From CAXMST01 sp963700785 (GTDB lineage: Bacteria; Actinomycetota; Thermoleophilia; Solirubrobacterales; 70-9), in the NCBI GenBank assembly GCA_963700785.1, contig CAVOYZ010000012.1:1-64000 (forward strand): 64,000 bases of DNA. Direction: 5' to 3'. The translations under genes were made by a program, and so were the position numbers. Under the pieces are notes generated by a model that saw only the letters and a program-made list of their open reading frames with translations, had not been told where the DNA came from and did not search any database. Below, piece by piece: positions 31,294 to 40,009 of the stretch; the stretch's first letter is position 1, and each line of letters begins with the position of its first letter.

Positions 31294-32406
31294 ATGCGGA
31301 TGCGAGCCGCGGTGCTCGAGGAGTTCGGCGAGCCGATGGAGGTCAAGGAGGTCGAGCTGACCGACCCCGGCCCGGGCGAGGTGCTCGTCCGGCTCGAGGC
31401 CTGCGGGGTCTGCCACACCGACCTCTACACCGCCTCCGGGGTCGACCCGTCGGGCTACGCCCCGACCGTCCTCGGGCACGAGGGAGCGGGGGTCGTCGAG
31501 AAGCTCGGAGCCGGCGTCGAGCTATTGAGCGAGGGCGATCACGTCGTCACCCTGTTCTCGCCCCAGTGCGGCGAATGCGTGCACTGCCTCGACGAGCGCA
31601 CCAACCTCTGCCTCGCGATCCGCGAGCAGCAGAACAAGGGCTACCTGCCCGACGGCACCACCCGGCTCAAGCGTCCCGGTGGCGCCGAGGAGATCCGGCA
31701 CTTCATGGGAACCTCGACCTTCGCGGAGTACACGGTGATGCCCGAGATCGCGCTGGCGAAGGTCAGCCCCGAGGCCGAGCTCGACCGGGCCTGCCTGTTC
31801 GCCTGCGGCCTGTCGACCGGGCTCGGGGCCGCGATCAACACCGCCAAGGTCCGCGCCGGCTCGACCTGCGTGGTCTTCGGCGCCGGCATGGTCGGCCTCG
31901 GCGCCGTCGCCGGCGCCCGTCTCCAGGGGGCCGAGCGGATCATCTGCGTCGACCTCTCCGACGAGCGGCTCGAGCTCGCCAAGGGCCAGGGTGCGACCGA
32001 GGTGGTCAGGGGAGGTCCCCAGATCGTCGACTGGATCATCTCCGAGACGGACGGCTTCGGCGCCGACTACACCTTCGAGGCGACCGGCAGCGTCGCTGTG
32101 ATGCGGCAGGCGGTCGAGTCGGCGCGAATGGGCTGGGGGCTGTGCACCGTCGCAGGCGTTGCCGGCAGGGGGGAGACGCTGGATGTGATCCCCCGCCTGC
32201 TGATCACCGGGCGTCGCGTCGCGGGCTCGTCGTTCGGCGGCGTCAAGGGCCGCGACGGTGTGCCGAAGCTGGTCGACCTGTACCTCGACGGGCAGATCGA
32301 CGTCGATCCGTTCATCTCCCACCGGATCGCGCTCGATGACGTCAACCGGGGCTTTGAGCTGATGGAGGCCCAGGACGGGATCCGCAGCGTGATCGAGTTC
32401 AACTGA
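31294..32406 (+). CDS. zinc-dependent alcohol dehydrogenase, class III / mycothiol-type
   Basis: About 370 residues. The catalytic zinc site is ACGVCHTDLYTASG with GHEGAGVVE. The structural zinc loop has four cysteines (QCGECVHCLDERTNLC). The nucleotide fold is marked by VFGAGMVGLGAV, with an Asp after the second strand (CVDLSDERL), pointing to NAD. The sequence resembles the S-nitrosomycothiol reductase / formaldehyde dehydrogenase group. The start at ATG 31294 is set by a strong AAGGAGG site. The next gene is a metallo-hydrolase, the same pairing as in mycobacteria (mscR and its neighbour). Confidence 0.85.
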   Translation: MRMRAAVLEEFGEPMEVKEVELTDPGPGEVLVRLEACGVCHTDLYTASGVDPSGYAPTVLGHEGAGVVEKLGAGVELLSEGDHVVTLFSPQCGECVHCLDERTNLCLAIREQQNKGYLPDGTTRLKRPGGAEEIRHFMGTSTFAEYTVMPEIALAKVSPEAELDRACLFACGLSTGLGAAINTAKVRAGSTCVVFGAGMVGLGAVAGARLQGAERIICVDLSDERLELAKGQGATEVVRGGPQIVDWIISETDGFGADYTFEATGSVAVMRQAVESARMGWGLCTVAGVAGRGETLDVIPRLLITGRRVAGSSFGGVKGRDGVPKLVDLYLDGQIDVDPFISHRIALDDVNRGFELMEAQDGIRSVIEFN

Positions 32407-32426
32407 GCGGAAAGGACTGAAACCCG

Positions 32427-33188
32427 ATGATGATTCTCCGAGCGGAGGAGGGCAACTTCCTCTCCAACGCCTATCTGATCGCCGACCCGGGGACGGGCAA
32501 GGGCGTGCTGGTCGACTCCAACGGGGCGACCGATCCGCTGGTCGAGTTCGCCGATCGCGAGGGCATCGACGTGACCCACATACTGCTCACCCACCACCAC
32601 TACGACCACGTCGTCGGGGTCGAGGCGCTGGCCGAGCGCTACGGGGTCGGCGTCTGGGCCCACGAGCTCTGCGCGGCCGAGGTCGATGCGGTGACCGAGA
32701 CGCTCGGTGACGGTGACGTGGTCGAGACGCCCGGCCTGCGGCTCGAGGCGATCCACACGCCCGGCCACTGCGCCGACCACCTCGCGCTCAAGGTCAACGA
32801 CGGCGACTGCCTGACCGCGGACGTGCTGTTCAAGGGAACCTGCGGGGGGACCGGCGCGCCGGGGGCCACCGGCATCGACGACCTGCGGACGTCGGTGATG
32901 GACAAGCTGATGAGCCTCGATCCGGCGACCCGCATCCACCCCGGCCACCGGCAGCCCTCGACGATCGGCGAGGAGTGGGAGGGGAACCCCTTCATCCGTC
33001 TCTGGCGCGGCCTCGATCAGCCGACCTCCGAGCCGGTCACCGTGGGCCCGGACCCCGACAACCGCCGCGAGGCGACGCTGCTGCTCTGGGCGCCCGACTA
33101 CGACGGCGGCAACAAGGCGCTCGTCCGCTTCGCCGACGACGGCAGCGAGACGATCACCGGCGGCTCACAGGTTCGGCGCGAGTCCTGA
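32427..33188 (+). CDS. metallo-beta-lactamase-fold hydrolase
   Basis: 253 residues. The metal motif is LLTHHHYDHVVGVEALAERY, followed by HTPGHCADHLAL, TADVLFKGTCGG and IHPGH. This is a glyoxalase-II-like or thioester-hydrolase arrangement. It follows the alcohol dehydrogenase by 20 bases. By analogy with actinobacterial gene pairs it may hydrolyse the S-formyl thiol made by that enzyme; this is inference. Confidence 0.85.
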   Translation: MMILRAEEGNFLSNAYLIADPGTGKGVLVDSNGATDPLVEFADREGIDVTHILLTHHHYDHVVGVEALAERYGVGVWAHELCAAEVDAVTETLGDGDVVETPGLRLEAIHTPGHCADHLALKVNDGDCLTADVLFKGTCGGTGAPGATGIDDLRTSVMDKLMSLDPATRIHPGHRQPSTIGEEWEGNPFIRLWRGLDQPTSEPVTVGPDPDNRREATLLLWAPDYDGGNKALVRFADDGSETITGGSQVRRES

Positions 33189-33206
33189 GTCGCGGCGGTC
33201 CGCCGC

Positions 33207-33212
33207 TAGGAT
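33207..33212 (+). promoter_or_regulatory. -10 box (TAGGAT) of the dehydratase pair
   Basis: It ends 6 bases before ATG 33219; no ribosome site lies between. Confidence 0.5.
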
Positions 33213-33218
33213 CCGGAC

Positions 33219-33659
33219 ATGCCAGTCGAGACCGGAGCCGTCGGCAAGGAGTACCCGTCGACGACCTACGAGGTCGGGGTCGAGAAGATCCGTGAGTACG
33301 CGGGCGCGGTCGGCGAGGACAACCCGGTTTACCACGACCGCGACGCCGCTCTGGAGGCCGGCTTCCGGGACGTGGTTGCGCCGCCGATGTTCACCGTCGT
33401 CTACGCGGCCCCGGCCCTCGGGCCGGCGGTCCTCGATCCCGAGGTCGGGATCAACTTCGCGACCATGGTCCACGGCGGCCAGGAGTTCATCTGGGGAGAG
33501 CCGGTCTGCGCCGGCGACCGGATCACGACGAGCGCGCGGGTGAGCGAGATCTTCGAGAAGGACGGCAAGGGCTTCTACGTCTTCGAGTCCGTCTCGACCA
33601 ACCAGGACGGCGACGAGGTCGTTCGCGGCACGTGGACGAACATCGTCCGCGGGGTCTAG
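33219..33659 (+). CDS. HadA-like hydroxyacyl dehydratase subunit (FAS1-like MaoC)
   Basis: 146 residues of the hot-dog fold with an N-terminal MaoC-like start (GKEYPSTTYEVGVEKIREYA) and EDNPVYHDRDAALEAGFRDV. It resembles the substrate-binding subunit HadA of mycobacterial (3R)-hydroxyacyl-ACP dehydratase and lacks the catalytic Asp/His loop. The next gene supplies that loop, so the two are expected to form a heterodimer. Confidence 0.8.
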   Translation: MPVETGAVGKEYPSTTYEVGVEKIREYAGAVGEDNPVYHDRDAALEAGFRDVVAPPMFTVVYAAPALGPAVLDPEVGINFATMVHGGQEFIWGEPVCAGDRITTSARVSEIFEKDGKGFYVFESVSTNQDGDEVVRGTWTNIVRGV

Positions 33660-33674
33660 CGGCAGGAGGGTGCG

Positions 33675-34070
33675 ATGAGCGAGCTGCACGTCGGCGATCA
33701 GATCCCCGAGCTGCGAGTGACCCCGGACAAGTACCTCCCGCATCGCTACGCGGGCGCTTCCGGGGACTTCAACCCGATCCACATCGACCCGGAGCTGGCC
33801 AGGCAGGTCGGCCTCCCGCAGAACATCCTCCACGGCCTCTACTCGATGGCGCAGGTGGCGCGCGCCCAGGTCCGCGCGGCCGGCGGGGACCCTCGTTCGC
33901 TGCGGCGGCTCGCGGTCCAGTTCCGTGGAATGGGCCTGCCCGAGCAGGAGATCGTCGTCACCGGCGAGGTGAGCTCGGTCGCCGACGGTCGCGCCACGAT
34001 CGAGACCGAGGCCTTCCAGGGCGACAACGGGATCATCCGCAACGGCATCGCCGAGATCGAGTTGCGCTGA
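33675..34070 (+). CDS. HadB-like hydroxyacyl dehydratase catalytic subunit (MaoC)
   Basis: 131 residues. The hydratase-2 motif is complete: YAGASGDFNPIHIDPELARQ, with the catalytic Asp and His, then LPQNILHGLYSMAQVA. It partners the HadA-like subunit 15 bases upstream. The pair would dehydrate hydroxyacyl chains in fatty-acid elongation or a related pathway. An AGGAGG ribosome site precedes the ATG. It is followed by hrcA. Confidence 0.85.
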   Translation: MSELHVGDQIPELRVTPDKYLPHRYAGASGDFNPIHIDPELARQVGLPQNILHGLYSMAQVARAQVRAAGGDPRSLRRLAVQFRGMGLPEQEIVVTGEVSSVADGRATIETEAFQGDNGIIRNGIAEIELR

Positions 34071-34096
34071 GCGCCGGGCCGAGCCGGGCCCGCTCC

Positions 34097-34102
34097 TAGA
34101 AT
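34097..34102 (+). promoter_or_regulatory. -10 box (TAGAAT) of hrcA
   Basis: It ends 7 bases before ATG 34110. No CIRCE inverted repeat (TTAGCACTC-N9-GAGTGCTAA) is visible nearby. Confidence 0.5.
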
Positions 34103-34109
34103 CATCGTC

Positions 34110-35141
34110 ATGCTCACCGAGCGCCAAGAGCGGATTCTGCGGCTCGCCGTCGAGCGCTACCTGGAGACGGGCAGCCCCGTCAGCTCGAAGGCGATCGCCG
34201 AGGCGGAGGATGTCGAGTGGAGCGCCTCGACGATCCGCCACGAGCTCTCGGAGCTCGAGCGGGAGGGCTGCCTGACCCACCCGCACACGTCCGCCGGCAG
34301 GGTGCCGACCGACGCCGGCTACCGCCGCTACGCCGATCTGCTCCTGCAGGTCGAGGGCGGCTCGGCGCCGGGCTCGATCTCGCCCGACCTCGGGCTCTCG
34401 CAGGTTCGACGGGAGATCAACGAGGCACTGCGGGAGACGACGACCGCGCTCGCCCGGGCCAACGACCTGCTGGCGCTGGTCACCGCGCCCCCGGCCAGCA
34501 CCGCGACCATCCACCGGGTCGAGGTGTTGCTGCTGCAGCCGCGGGTCGTCGCTGTCGTCGCGATCGCCTCCAACGGCGAGGTCTCGAAGCGGGTCTTCAC
34601 CTTCGCCACGCCGGTCGACCACGGTCTCGTCGCCTGGGCCTCCTCGTTCCTCAACGAACGCCTCGCCGGCAGCTCCCTGGGGGGTCGCAGCCTGCTCCCG
34701 AAGCTCGAGGACCCCGAGCTCGGCCCGAGCGAGCGCGAGTTCCTGGCGGCGATCGGCAACGCGCTCGTCGAGCTCGGCGAGGGCTCCCCCGAGCGGCTCT
34801 ACATGGACGGCACGGCGCGCCTGCTGTCCGAGTCGCACGCCGCCGACATCCCTGAGCCGGAGGGGGTCGTGCGGGCGCTCGAGGGTCGCGTCAGCGTGCT
34901 CAGGGTCCTGCGCTCGGCCCTCCGCGAGCAGTCGGTCTTCCTCTGCATCGGCGACGAGAACCCCGAGCCCGCGCTGCGCTCGGTGAGCCTCGTCAGCGCG
35001 CCCTACGGGCTCGGCTACCGGACGCTCGGGGCGGTCGGCGTGGTCGGGCCGCTGCGGATGGACTACGCCCGCGCGATCGACTCCGTCCAAGTCGCCGCCG
35101 GCGAGCTGAGCCGGTTCTTCGCGACCGTCTACGAGGGCTAG
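34110..35141 (+). CDS. hrcA: heat-inducible transcription repressor HrcA
   Basis: 343 residues. An N-terminal winged helix (MLTERQERILRLAVERYLET, GSPVSSKAIAE, then WSASTIRHELSELEREG) is followed by the LTHPHTSAGRVPTDAGYRRY motif and the ligand/dimer domain. It represses chaperone genes by binding CIRCE. It is followed after 10 bases by dnaJ, a common pairing. Because no CIRCE is seen here, the operon itself may not be a direct target. Confidence 0.95.
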   Translation: MLTERQERILRLAVERYLETGSPVSSKAIAEAEDVEWSASTIRHELSELEREGCLTHPHTSAGRVPTDAGYRRYADLLLQVEGGSAPGSISPDLGLSQVRREINEALRETTTALARANDLLALVTAPPASTATIHRVEVLLLQPRVVAVVAIASNGEVSKRVFTFATPVDHGLVAWASSFLNERLAGSSLGGRSLLPKLEDPELGPSEREFLAAIGNALVELGEGSPERLYMDGTARLLSESHAADIPEPEGVVRALEGRVSVLRVLRSALREQSVFLCIGDENPEPALRSVSLVSAPYGLGYRTLGAVGVVGPLRMDYARAIDSVQVAAGELSRFFATVYEG

Positions 35142-35151
35142 GCGGCGGCTC

Positions 35152-36282
35152 TTGGCACGCGACTACTACGAGGTGCTGGGGGTCGACCGGAGCGCCGACG
35201 GGGCGGAGATCAAGCAGGCCTTCCGGCGGCTGGCCCGCGAGCTCCATCCCGACGTCAACACCGAGGATCCCGAGGCGGAGGCGCGGTTCAAGGAGGCGGC
35301 CGAGGCGTACGAGGTCCTCTCCGACCCGGAGCGCCGCCGAACCTACGATGCCTTCGGTCACGAGGGGCTGCGCTCGGGCGGCTATCAGTCCTCGACCGGC
35401 GGCTTCGGCTCGGTCCAGGACATCTTCGACGCCTTCTTCGGCGGCGGCGGCGGCTTCGGCGACCTGTTCGGCGAGGGCGGGCGGGCCGGGGCCGGGGGAG
35501 GCGATGTCGCCGTCTCGGTCGAGGTGACGCTGGCCGAGGTGGTGACCGGGACCACGCGAGAGGTCGAGTTCGAGGCCGTCTCGGCCTGCGAGCACTGCCA
35601 CGGCAACGGCGCTGAGCCGGGCACGCCGATCGTCACCTGCGATACCTGCGGTGGTGCCGGCCAGGTCCGGCAGGTCTCGCGGACCCCGTTCGGGCAGATG
35701 ATGCGGACCGGGGCCTGTCCGACCTGTGGCGGGGCCGGGAAGTCGGCCGAGAGCCCCTGCGAGAGCTGTGGCGGTGAGGGACGAGTGCCGGCCGGCCGCA
35801 GCTGGGAGGTCGAGATCCCGGCCGGCATCGAGCACGGCCAGCGGATCCGGATCAGCGGCGCCGGACATCAGGGTGGTGCCGGCGGGCGCAGCGGCGACCT
35901 CTACGTCGAGGTTGCGGTCGCGGCCAGCGACGACTTCCACCGCGAGGGCCGGGACCTGATGACCGTCGCCGAGATCCCGGTCACGACTGCGATGCTGGGC
36001 GCGCGAATCACGGTGCCGACGCTCGAGGGCGAGCAAGAGGTCGAGATCGAGCCCGGCGCTCAGCAGGGTGACTCGATCGAGCTGCGCGGGCAGGGCCTCC
36101 CGGCGCTCAACCGGTCGGGCCGCGGCAGCCTGCACGTGGTCGTCAAGCTCGCCACCCCGGTCAACCTCGACGAGGAGCAGCGTGAGCTCGCCGAGCGGCT
36201 CGATCTGTCGCTCGGGCCGGACAACGAGCCGACGGCCGCCCGCCCCGGGCTGTTCGAGCGGGTCCGCCGGGCGTTCCGTTGA
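35152..36282 (+). CDS. dnaJ: chaperone DnaJ
   Basis: 376 residues. The J domain (about 1-68) contains HPD in RELHPDVNTEDPEAEARFKE. A Gly/Phe-rich linker follows (FDAFFGGGGGFGDLFGEG). Four zinc-finger repeats come next: CEHCHGNG, CDTCGGAG, CPTCGGAG and CESCGGEG. The C-terminal peptide-binding domains are complete. It starts with TTG (TTGGCACGCGACTAC, giving ARDYYEVLGV). The end overlaps the TTG of prmA. Confidence 0.96.
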   Translation: MARDYYEVLGVDRSADGAEIKQAFRRLARELHPDVNTEDPEAEARFKEAAEAYEVLSDPERRRTYDAFGHEGLRSGGYQSSTGGFGSVQDIFDAFFGGGGGFGDLFGEGGRAGAGGGDVAVSVEVTLAEVVTGTTREVEFEAVSACEHCHGNGAEPGTPIVTCDTCGGAGQVRQVSRTPFGQMMRTGACPTCGGAGKSAESPCESCGGEGRVPAGRSWEVEIPAGIEHGQRIRISGAGHQGGAGGRSGDLYVEVAVAASDDFHREGRDLMTVAEIPVTTAMLGARITVPTLEGEQEVEIEPGAQQGDSIELRGQGLPALNRSGRGSLHVVVKLATPVNLDEEQRELAERLDLSLGPDNEPTAARPGLFERVRRAFR

Positions 36283-37130
36283 TCCGGCTCGCGGTTCGCT
36301 GCGAGCCGCTGTTGGCCGAGCGGGTGCTGGCCGAGCTGGTCGAGCTGGTTCCCGGCGGGGTCGAGGAGGAGAGGGGGGAGGGCTACGTCGAGTACGCGAT
36401 CTACGGGCCACCGGGGGAGCTGCCGGAGCTCCCCGAGATCGAGGTCGCGGCCGGCGACGGCCTGGTCGAGATCGAGACGACGGAGATCCCCGACGACTGG
36501 GCCGACCGCTGGCGCGACTTCCACGAGCCGGTCTGGGTCGGACAGCGGCTGGTGGTGCGACCGTCCTGGGAGCCGGGCGTGGGTGACGATCCGACGACGG
36601 ACGCCCCCCCGGTCGAGATCGTGATCGACCCGGGCCGGGCCTTCGGCACCGGCGCCCACGCGACCACCGCGATGTCCCTGGAGCTGCTGCTCGAGCAGTC
36701 TGACGGCGATGACCGGCGCGGAGACGTCTGCGACCTCGGCACCGGCTCGGGGGTGCTTGCGATCGCGGCGGCGAAGCTCGGCTATCGCCCGGTTCGAGCC
36801 TTCGACCACGAGGTGCCCGCGGTCGAGGCGGCGACCGCGAACGCGGCGCTGAACCGGGTCGAGGTGAGCGTCGAGCGGCTCAACCTCCGCGAGCGGCCCG
36901 CGCCCGGTGCCTCGCTCTGGCTGGCCAACCTGACCGCCCCGCTGCTCGTCGCGGTGGCCGATTCGCTCGCGCCCGGGCCGCGCCCTCGCGCGCTCGTGCT
37001 GAGCGGTCTGCTCGCCTCCGAGCGAGAGCAGGTCGCGGAGGGGTTCGGCGTCCACGGCTACGAGGTCGTCGGGGAGCGCGGGCGCGGCGACTGGGCGGCT
37101 CTGCGGCTGCTGGATCAACAGCGGAGCTGA
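36279..37130 (+). CDS. prmA: ribosomal protein L11 methyltransferase
   Basis: 283 residues. The PrmA N-terminal domain is followed by the segment VIDPGRAFGTGAHATTAMSL and the SAM-binding motif VCDLGTGSGVLAIAAAKLG. The post-motif loop WLANLTAPLL stands where PrmA has N(I/L). It methylates ribosomal protein L11. The TTG start overlaps the dnaJ stop, giving the order hrcA-dnaJ-prmA. Confidence 0.92.
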   Translation: MIRLAVRCEPLLAERVLAELVELVPGGVEEERGEGYVEYAIYGPPGELPELPEIEVAAGDGLVEIETTEIPDDWADRWRDFHEPVWVGQRLVVRPSWEPGVGDDPTTDAPPVEIVIDPGRAFGTGAHATTAMSLELLLEQSDGDDRRGDVCDLGTGSGVLAIAAAKLGYRPVRAFDHEVPAVEAATANAALNRVEVSVERLNLRERPAPGASLWLANLTAPLLVAVADSLAPGPRPRALVLSGLLASEREQVAEGFGVHGYEVVGERGRGDWAALRLLDQQRS

Positions 37131-37185
37131 TCGACCCGGCTCTGCCTCGACCGGCCCGGTCGCGTGAAACCGCCTCGGGCGCGGA

Positions 37186-37191
37186 TATATT
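37186..37191 (+). promoter_or_regulatory. -10 box (TATATT)
   Basis: It ends 6 bases before ATG 37198, one of the most consensus-like of the close -10 boxes. Confidence 0.5.
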
Positions 37192-37197
37192 GCCGCC

Positions 37198-37692
37198 ATG
37201 CTCACAGCGGTCACCTTCTACGACGTCATCCTCTTCTTCCACATCCTTGCGGTCGTCCTCGCCTTCGGCCCTACCTTCGCCTACCCGGTCTTTCTGGCAG
37301 TCGCCGAGCGAACCGACCCGCGGGCGCTGCCGGCGGTCGGGCGGGGGATCGTCACCTGGGATCGAATCGCGCTGTTGATGCTGGTCGTGCTGCTCGCGGC
37401 CGGCCTCTACCTGGTCGCCGACAGTCCGGCCTGGGGCCTCGGCGACTTCTACATCTCCTGGGGCCTGCTGGTCGTGATCATCATCGGTGGGCTCTCTGGT
37501 GCCTACTTCACACCGAAGACCAAACGGCTGGTCGAGCTCGCCGAGCGGGACATCGCCGCTGCGGGCGACGGGGAGGTCCAGCTCTCGGCCGAGTTCCAGG
37601 CGCTCAACAGGCAAGTGGGCCAGGTCGGCACCTTCGCGGGGATCCTGATCATCCTGACGATCTACGTGATGACCGCCAAGCCCTTCCTCTAG
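37198..37692 (+). CDS. DUF2269-like membrane protein
   Basis: 164 residues with four membrane segments, beginning TFYDVILFFHILAVVLAFGP, the pattern of DUF2269 proteins (a His in the first helix). A cytoplasmic loop is rich in charged residues (KRLVELAERDIAAAGDGE). Function is unknown. It stands between prmA and murI with its own promoter. Confidence 0.7.
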   Translation: MLTAVTFYDVILFFHILAVVLAFGPTFAYPVFLAVAERTDPRALPAVGRGIVTWDRIALLMLVVLLAAGLYLVADSPAWGLGDFYISWGLLVVIIIGGLSGAYFTPKTKRLVELAERDIAAAGDGEVQLSAEFQALNRQVGQVGTFAGILIILTIYVMTAKPFL

Positions 37693-37758
37693 GGAAGCCG
37701 CGACCCGAGCGGGACCGGGTGCCGCCGTCAGGGGCGGCCGGGCGCAAAGATTGTCGCG

Positions 37759-38580
37759 ATGAGCGCACCGAACTCCCTGCCGATCGCCGTCTTCGACTCC
37801 GGTGTCGGCGGGCTCACGGTCCTGCACGAGTGCCTGGTCTCGCTCCCCGAGGAGGACTTCCTCTACCTCGGCGACAGCGCCAACTTCCCGTACGGGACGA
37901 AGACGGTGGCCGAGCTCCGGGAGCTGGTCGGCCGCAACACCCGCTACCTGCTCGGCCGCGGCGCGAAGCTCCTGATCGTGGCCTGCAACTCGGCGACCTC
38001 CGCCGCGGCCGACCTCGCGCGCGAGATCGCCGACGGATTCGGGGTCGAGGTGATAACCGTGATCGGACCCGAGGCGGAGATCGCCGCCTCGATCTCCGAG
38101 CGGGGCAGGGTCGGGGTGCTGGCGACGCCGGCGACCGTCGAGGGCGGGGCCTACAGGCGGGCCCTGCAGGACGTCGGACGCGGCCTCGAGGTGACCGAGG
38201 TCGCCGCCCACCACCTGGCGCCGATCATCCAGAACGGCTTTCCGTTCGACGAGCGGATGGTCGAGACCGTGCGCAGCTACTGCGCGCCGTTGAAGCAGGC
38301 TCAGGTCGACACCCTGATCCTCGGCTGCACCCACTACCCGCTGATCGCGCCGATGCTGCAGCGGATTCTCGGTCGCGACGTGCGCCTGGTCACGGCCGGG
38401 CACGCGATCGCGGCCGAGGCGCAACGCAGGCTCGAGGCGCGCGGGCTCGAGTCCCGGCACCGCGGAGAGGAGGGCGCCTACCGCTTTCTCTGCACCGGTG
38501 ACGTCGCCGGCTTCCACGAGCTCGGGACCCGGTTCCTGCAGATGCCGCTGGGCGAGATCGAGCACGTCGAGATCTCGTGA
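37759..38580 (+). CDS. murI: glutamate racemase
   Basis: 273 residues. FDSGVGGLTVLHECLVSLP opens the protein, and YLGDSANFPYGTK follows. The two catalytic cysteines are in VACNSATSAAADLA and LGCTHYPLIAPML. It makes D-glutamate for peptidoglycan. An AAAGATT element lies 6-7 bases before the ATG, a weak leaderless-type promoter. Confidence 0.95.
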   Translation: MSAPNSLPIAVFDSGVGGLTVLHECLVSLPEEDFLYLGDSANFPYGTKTVAELRELVGRNTRYLLGRGAKLLIVACNSATSAAADLAREIADGFGVEVITVIGPEAEIAASISERGRVGVLATPATVEGGAYRRALQDVGRGLEVTEVAAHHLAPIIQNGFPFDERMVETVRSYCAPLKQAQVDTLILGCTHYPLIAPMLQRILGRDVRLVTAGHAIAAEAQRRLEARGLESRHRGEEGAYRFLCTGDVAGFHELGTRFLQMPLGEIEHVEIS

Positions 38581-38608
38581 GCGGCGGACTCCAGCGGGCG
38601 CCGCAGGC

Positions 38609-38614
38609 TACATT
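38609..38614 (+). promoter_or_regulatory. -10 box (TACATT) of the YqeY-family gene
   Basis: It ends 6 bases before ATG 38621 and supports that start rather than the internal ATG at 38668. Confidence 0.45.
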
Positions 38615-38620
38615 TCCCCA

Positions 38621-39057
38621 ATGGCGACTCGATCCTCGATCAGATCCAGGAGGACACCAAGGCGGCGATGAGGGCCGGTGAGAAGGACCGGACGGTCGCG
38701 CTGCGCCTGATCGCGAGCGAGGTCCAGAAGGCCGCCAAGGAGGGCGACGCCGACGCCGTCGCGGTGCTCCAGCGGGAGCGCAAGAAGCGACTCGAGGCCG
38801 CCGAGGCCTACGCCGCCGCCGACCGCGGCGATCAGGCCGAGGCCGAGCGGCTCGAGGTCGCGCTGATCGAGGCCTATCTTCCCGAGCAGCTGTCGGACGC
38901 CGAGCTCGCGGCCCTGGTCGAGGAGGCAGTCGAGCAGTCGGGCGCGACCTCGATCCAGGACATGGGCCGGGTGATGGGCATGGTGATGCCGAAGGTCAAG
39001 GGCCGCGCCGACGGCAACCGCGTCAGCGCGCTGGTCCGGGAGCAGCTTGGCGCGTAG
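38621..39057 (+). CDS. GatB/YqeY-domain protein, with a one-base deletion near the start
   Basis: With one base restored at about 38624-38625 (ATGGCGAC read as ATGGCCGAC) the protein begins MADSILDQIQEDTKAAMRAG, the normal YqeY start. It then continues through KDRTVALRLIASEVQKAAKE to the end, about 145 residues. As read, only the part from ATG 38668 is in frame. The YqeY domain is related to the tRNA-binding tail of GatB. The stop overlaps the phoH start by 11 bases. Confidence 0.8.
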
Positions 39058-40009
39058 GCAGCTGACGATCGAGAACGAGGTCGCGGCCGAGCTTGCGGGC
39101 TCGGGCGATGCGGTCCTCCGGCGGCTCGAGAACCGGCTCGACTGCGACGTCTATCTCCGCGGCAACGTGATCACCCTCGACGGCGACGAGGAGTCGCTGA
39201 GCGACGGGCAGTCGATGGTCGAGGAGCTGATCGGGCTGATCGAGCGGGGGGAGGGCCTCGAGCCGCACACCGTCGATTCGGTCAGCGGCGCGATCGAGGA
39301 CGGGGTCGAGCCCGCGGCGATGCTCGGCGACGCGGTCTGGCGCCACCGCGGGACGAAGATCGCCCCGCGGACGCCGAACCAGAAGCGCTACGTCGACTCG
39401 ATCCGCGAGCACACGATCACCTTCGGGGTCGGGCCCGCCGGCACCGGCAAGACCTTCCTCGCGGTGGCGATGGCGGTCGCGGCGCTCGAGGCGCGGGAGG
39501 TCAGCCGGATCATCCTCACGAGACCGGCGGTCGAGGCTGGCGAGCGGCTCGGCTTTCTGCCGGGAGACCTCCAGGCCAAGGTCGATCCCTACCTGCGGCC
39601 GCTGTTCGACGCGCTCTACGACATGCTCGACCCCGAGCGCGTCAACGAGTACTTCGAGCGCGGGGTGATCGAGGTGGCACCGCTCGCGTTCATGCGCGGG
39701 CGGACGCTGAACGACTCCTTCGTGATCCTCGACGAGGCGCAGAACACGAGCCCCGAGCAGATGAAGATGTTCCTGACGCGGCTCGGCTTCGGCTCGCGGA
39801 TGGTCGTCACCGGGGATATCACCCAGATCGACCTTCCGGCCAATCAGCGCTCGGGCCTGATCGTCGTCGGCGAGATCCTCGAGGGCCTCGACGATCTCAC
39901 GTTCATCCGCTTCGGCAGCGCCGACGTGGTCCGTCACGAGCTGGTCCAGCGGATCGTCGCCGCCTACGGCGCCTACTCCGACCGCGCCGAGCGCGGCTCC
40001 CGGGAGTGA
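39047..40009 (+). CDS. phoH: PhoH-family ATPase
   Basis: 320 residues. An N-terminal RNA-binding-like region is followed by the PhoH ATPase core: Walker A GVGPAGTGKTFLAVAMAVAA, then RPAVEAGERLGFLPGDLQAK, then Walker B SFVILDEAQNTSPEQMKMFL and the TGDITQIDLP sensor. It starts with TTG inside the preceding gene's end and its stop overlaps the GTG of ybeY. The phoH-ybeY-era order is widely conserved and linked to ribosome maturation. Confidence 0.93.
   Translation: MARRQLTIENEVAAELAGSGDAVLRRLENRLDCDVYLRGNVITLDGDEESLSDGQSMVEELIGLIERGEGLEPHTVDSVSGAIEDGVEPAAMLGDAVWRHRGTKIAPRTPNQKRYVDSIREHTITFGVGPAGTGKTFLAVAMAVAALEAREVSRIILTRPAVEAGERLGFLPGDLQAKVDPYLRPLFDALYDMLDPERVNEYFERGVIEVAPLAFMRGRTLNDSFVILDEAQNTSPEQMKMFLTRLGFGSRMVVTGDITQIDLPANQRSGLIVVGEILEGLDDLTFIRFGSADVVRHELVQRIVAAYGAYSDRAERGSRE

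Noticed and set aside
34050..34110. A CIRCE operator before hrcA
   Set aside because: No TTAGCACTC/GAGTGCTAA-type inverted repeat was found near hrcA or dnaJ.
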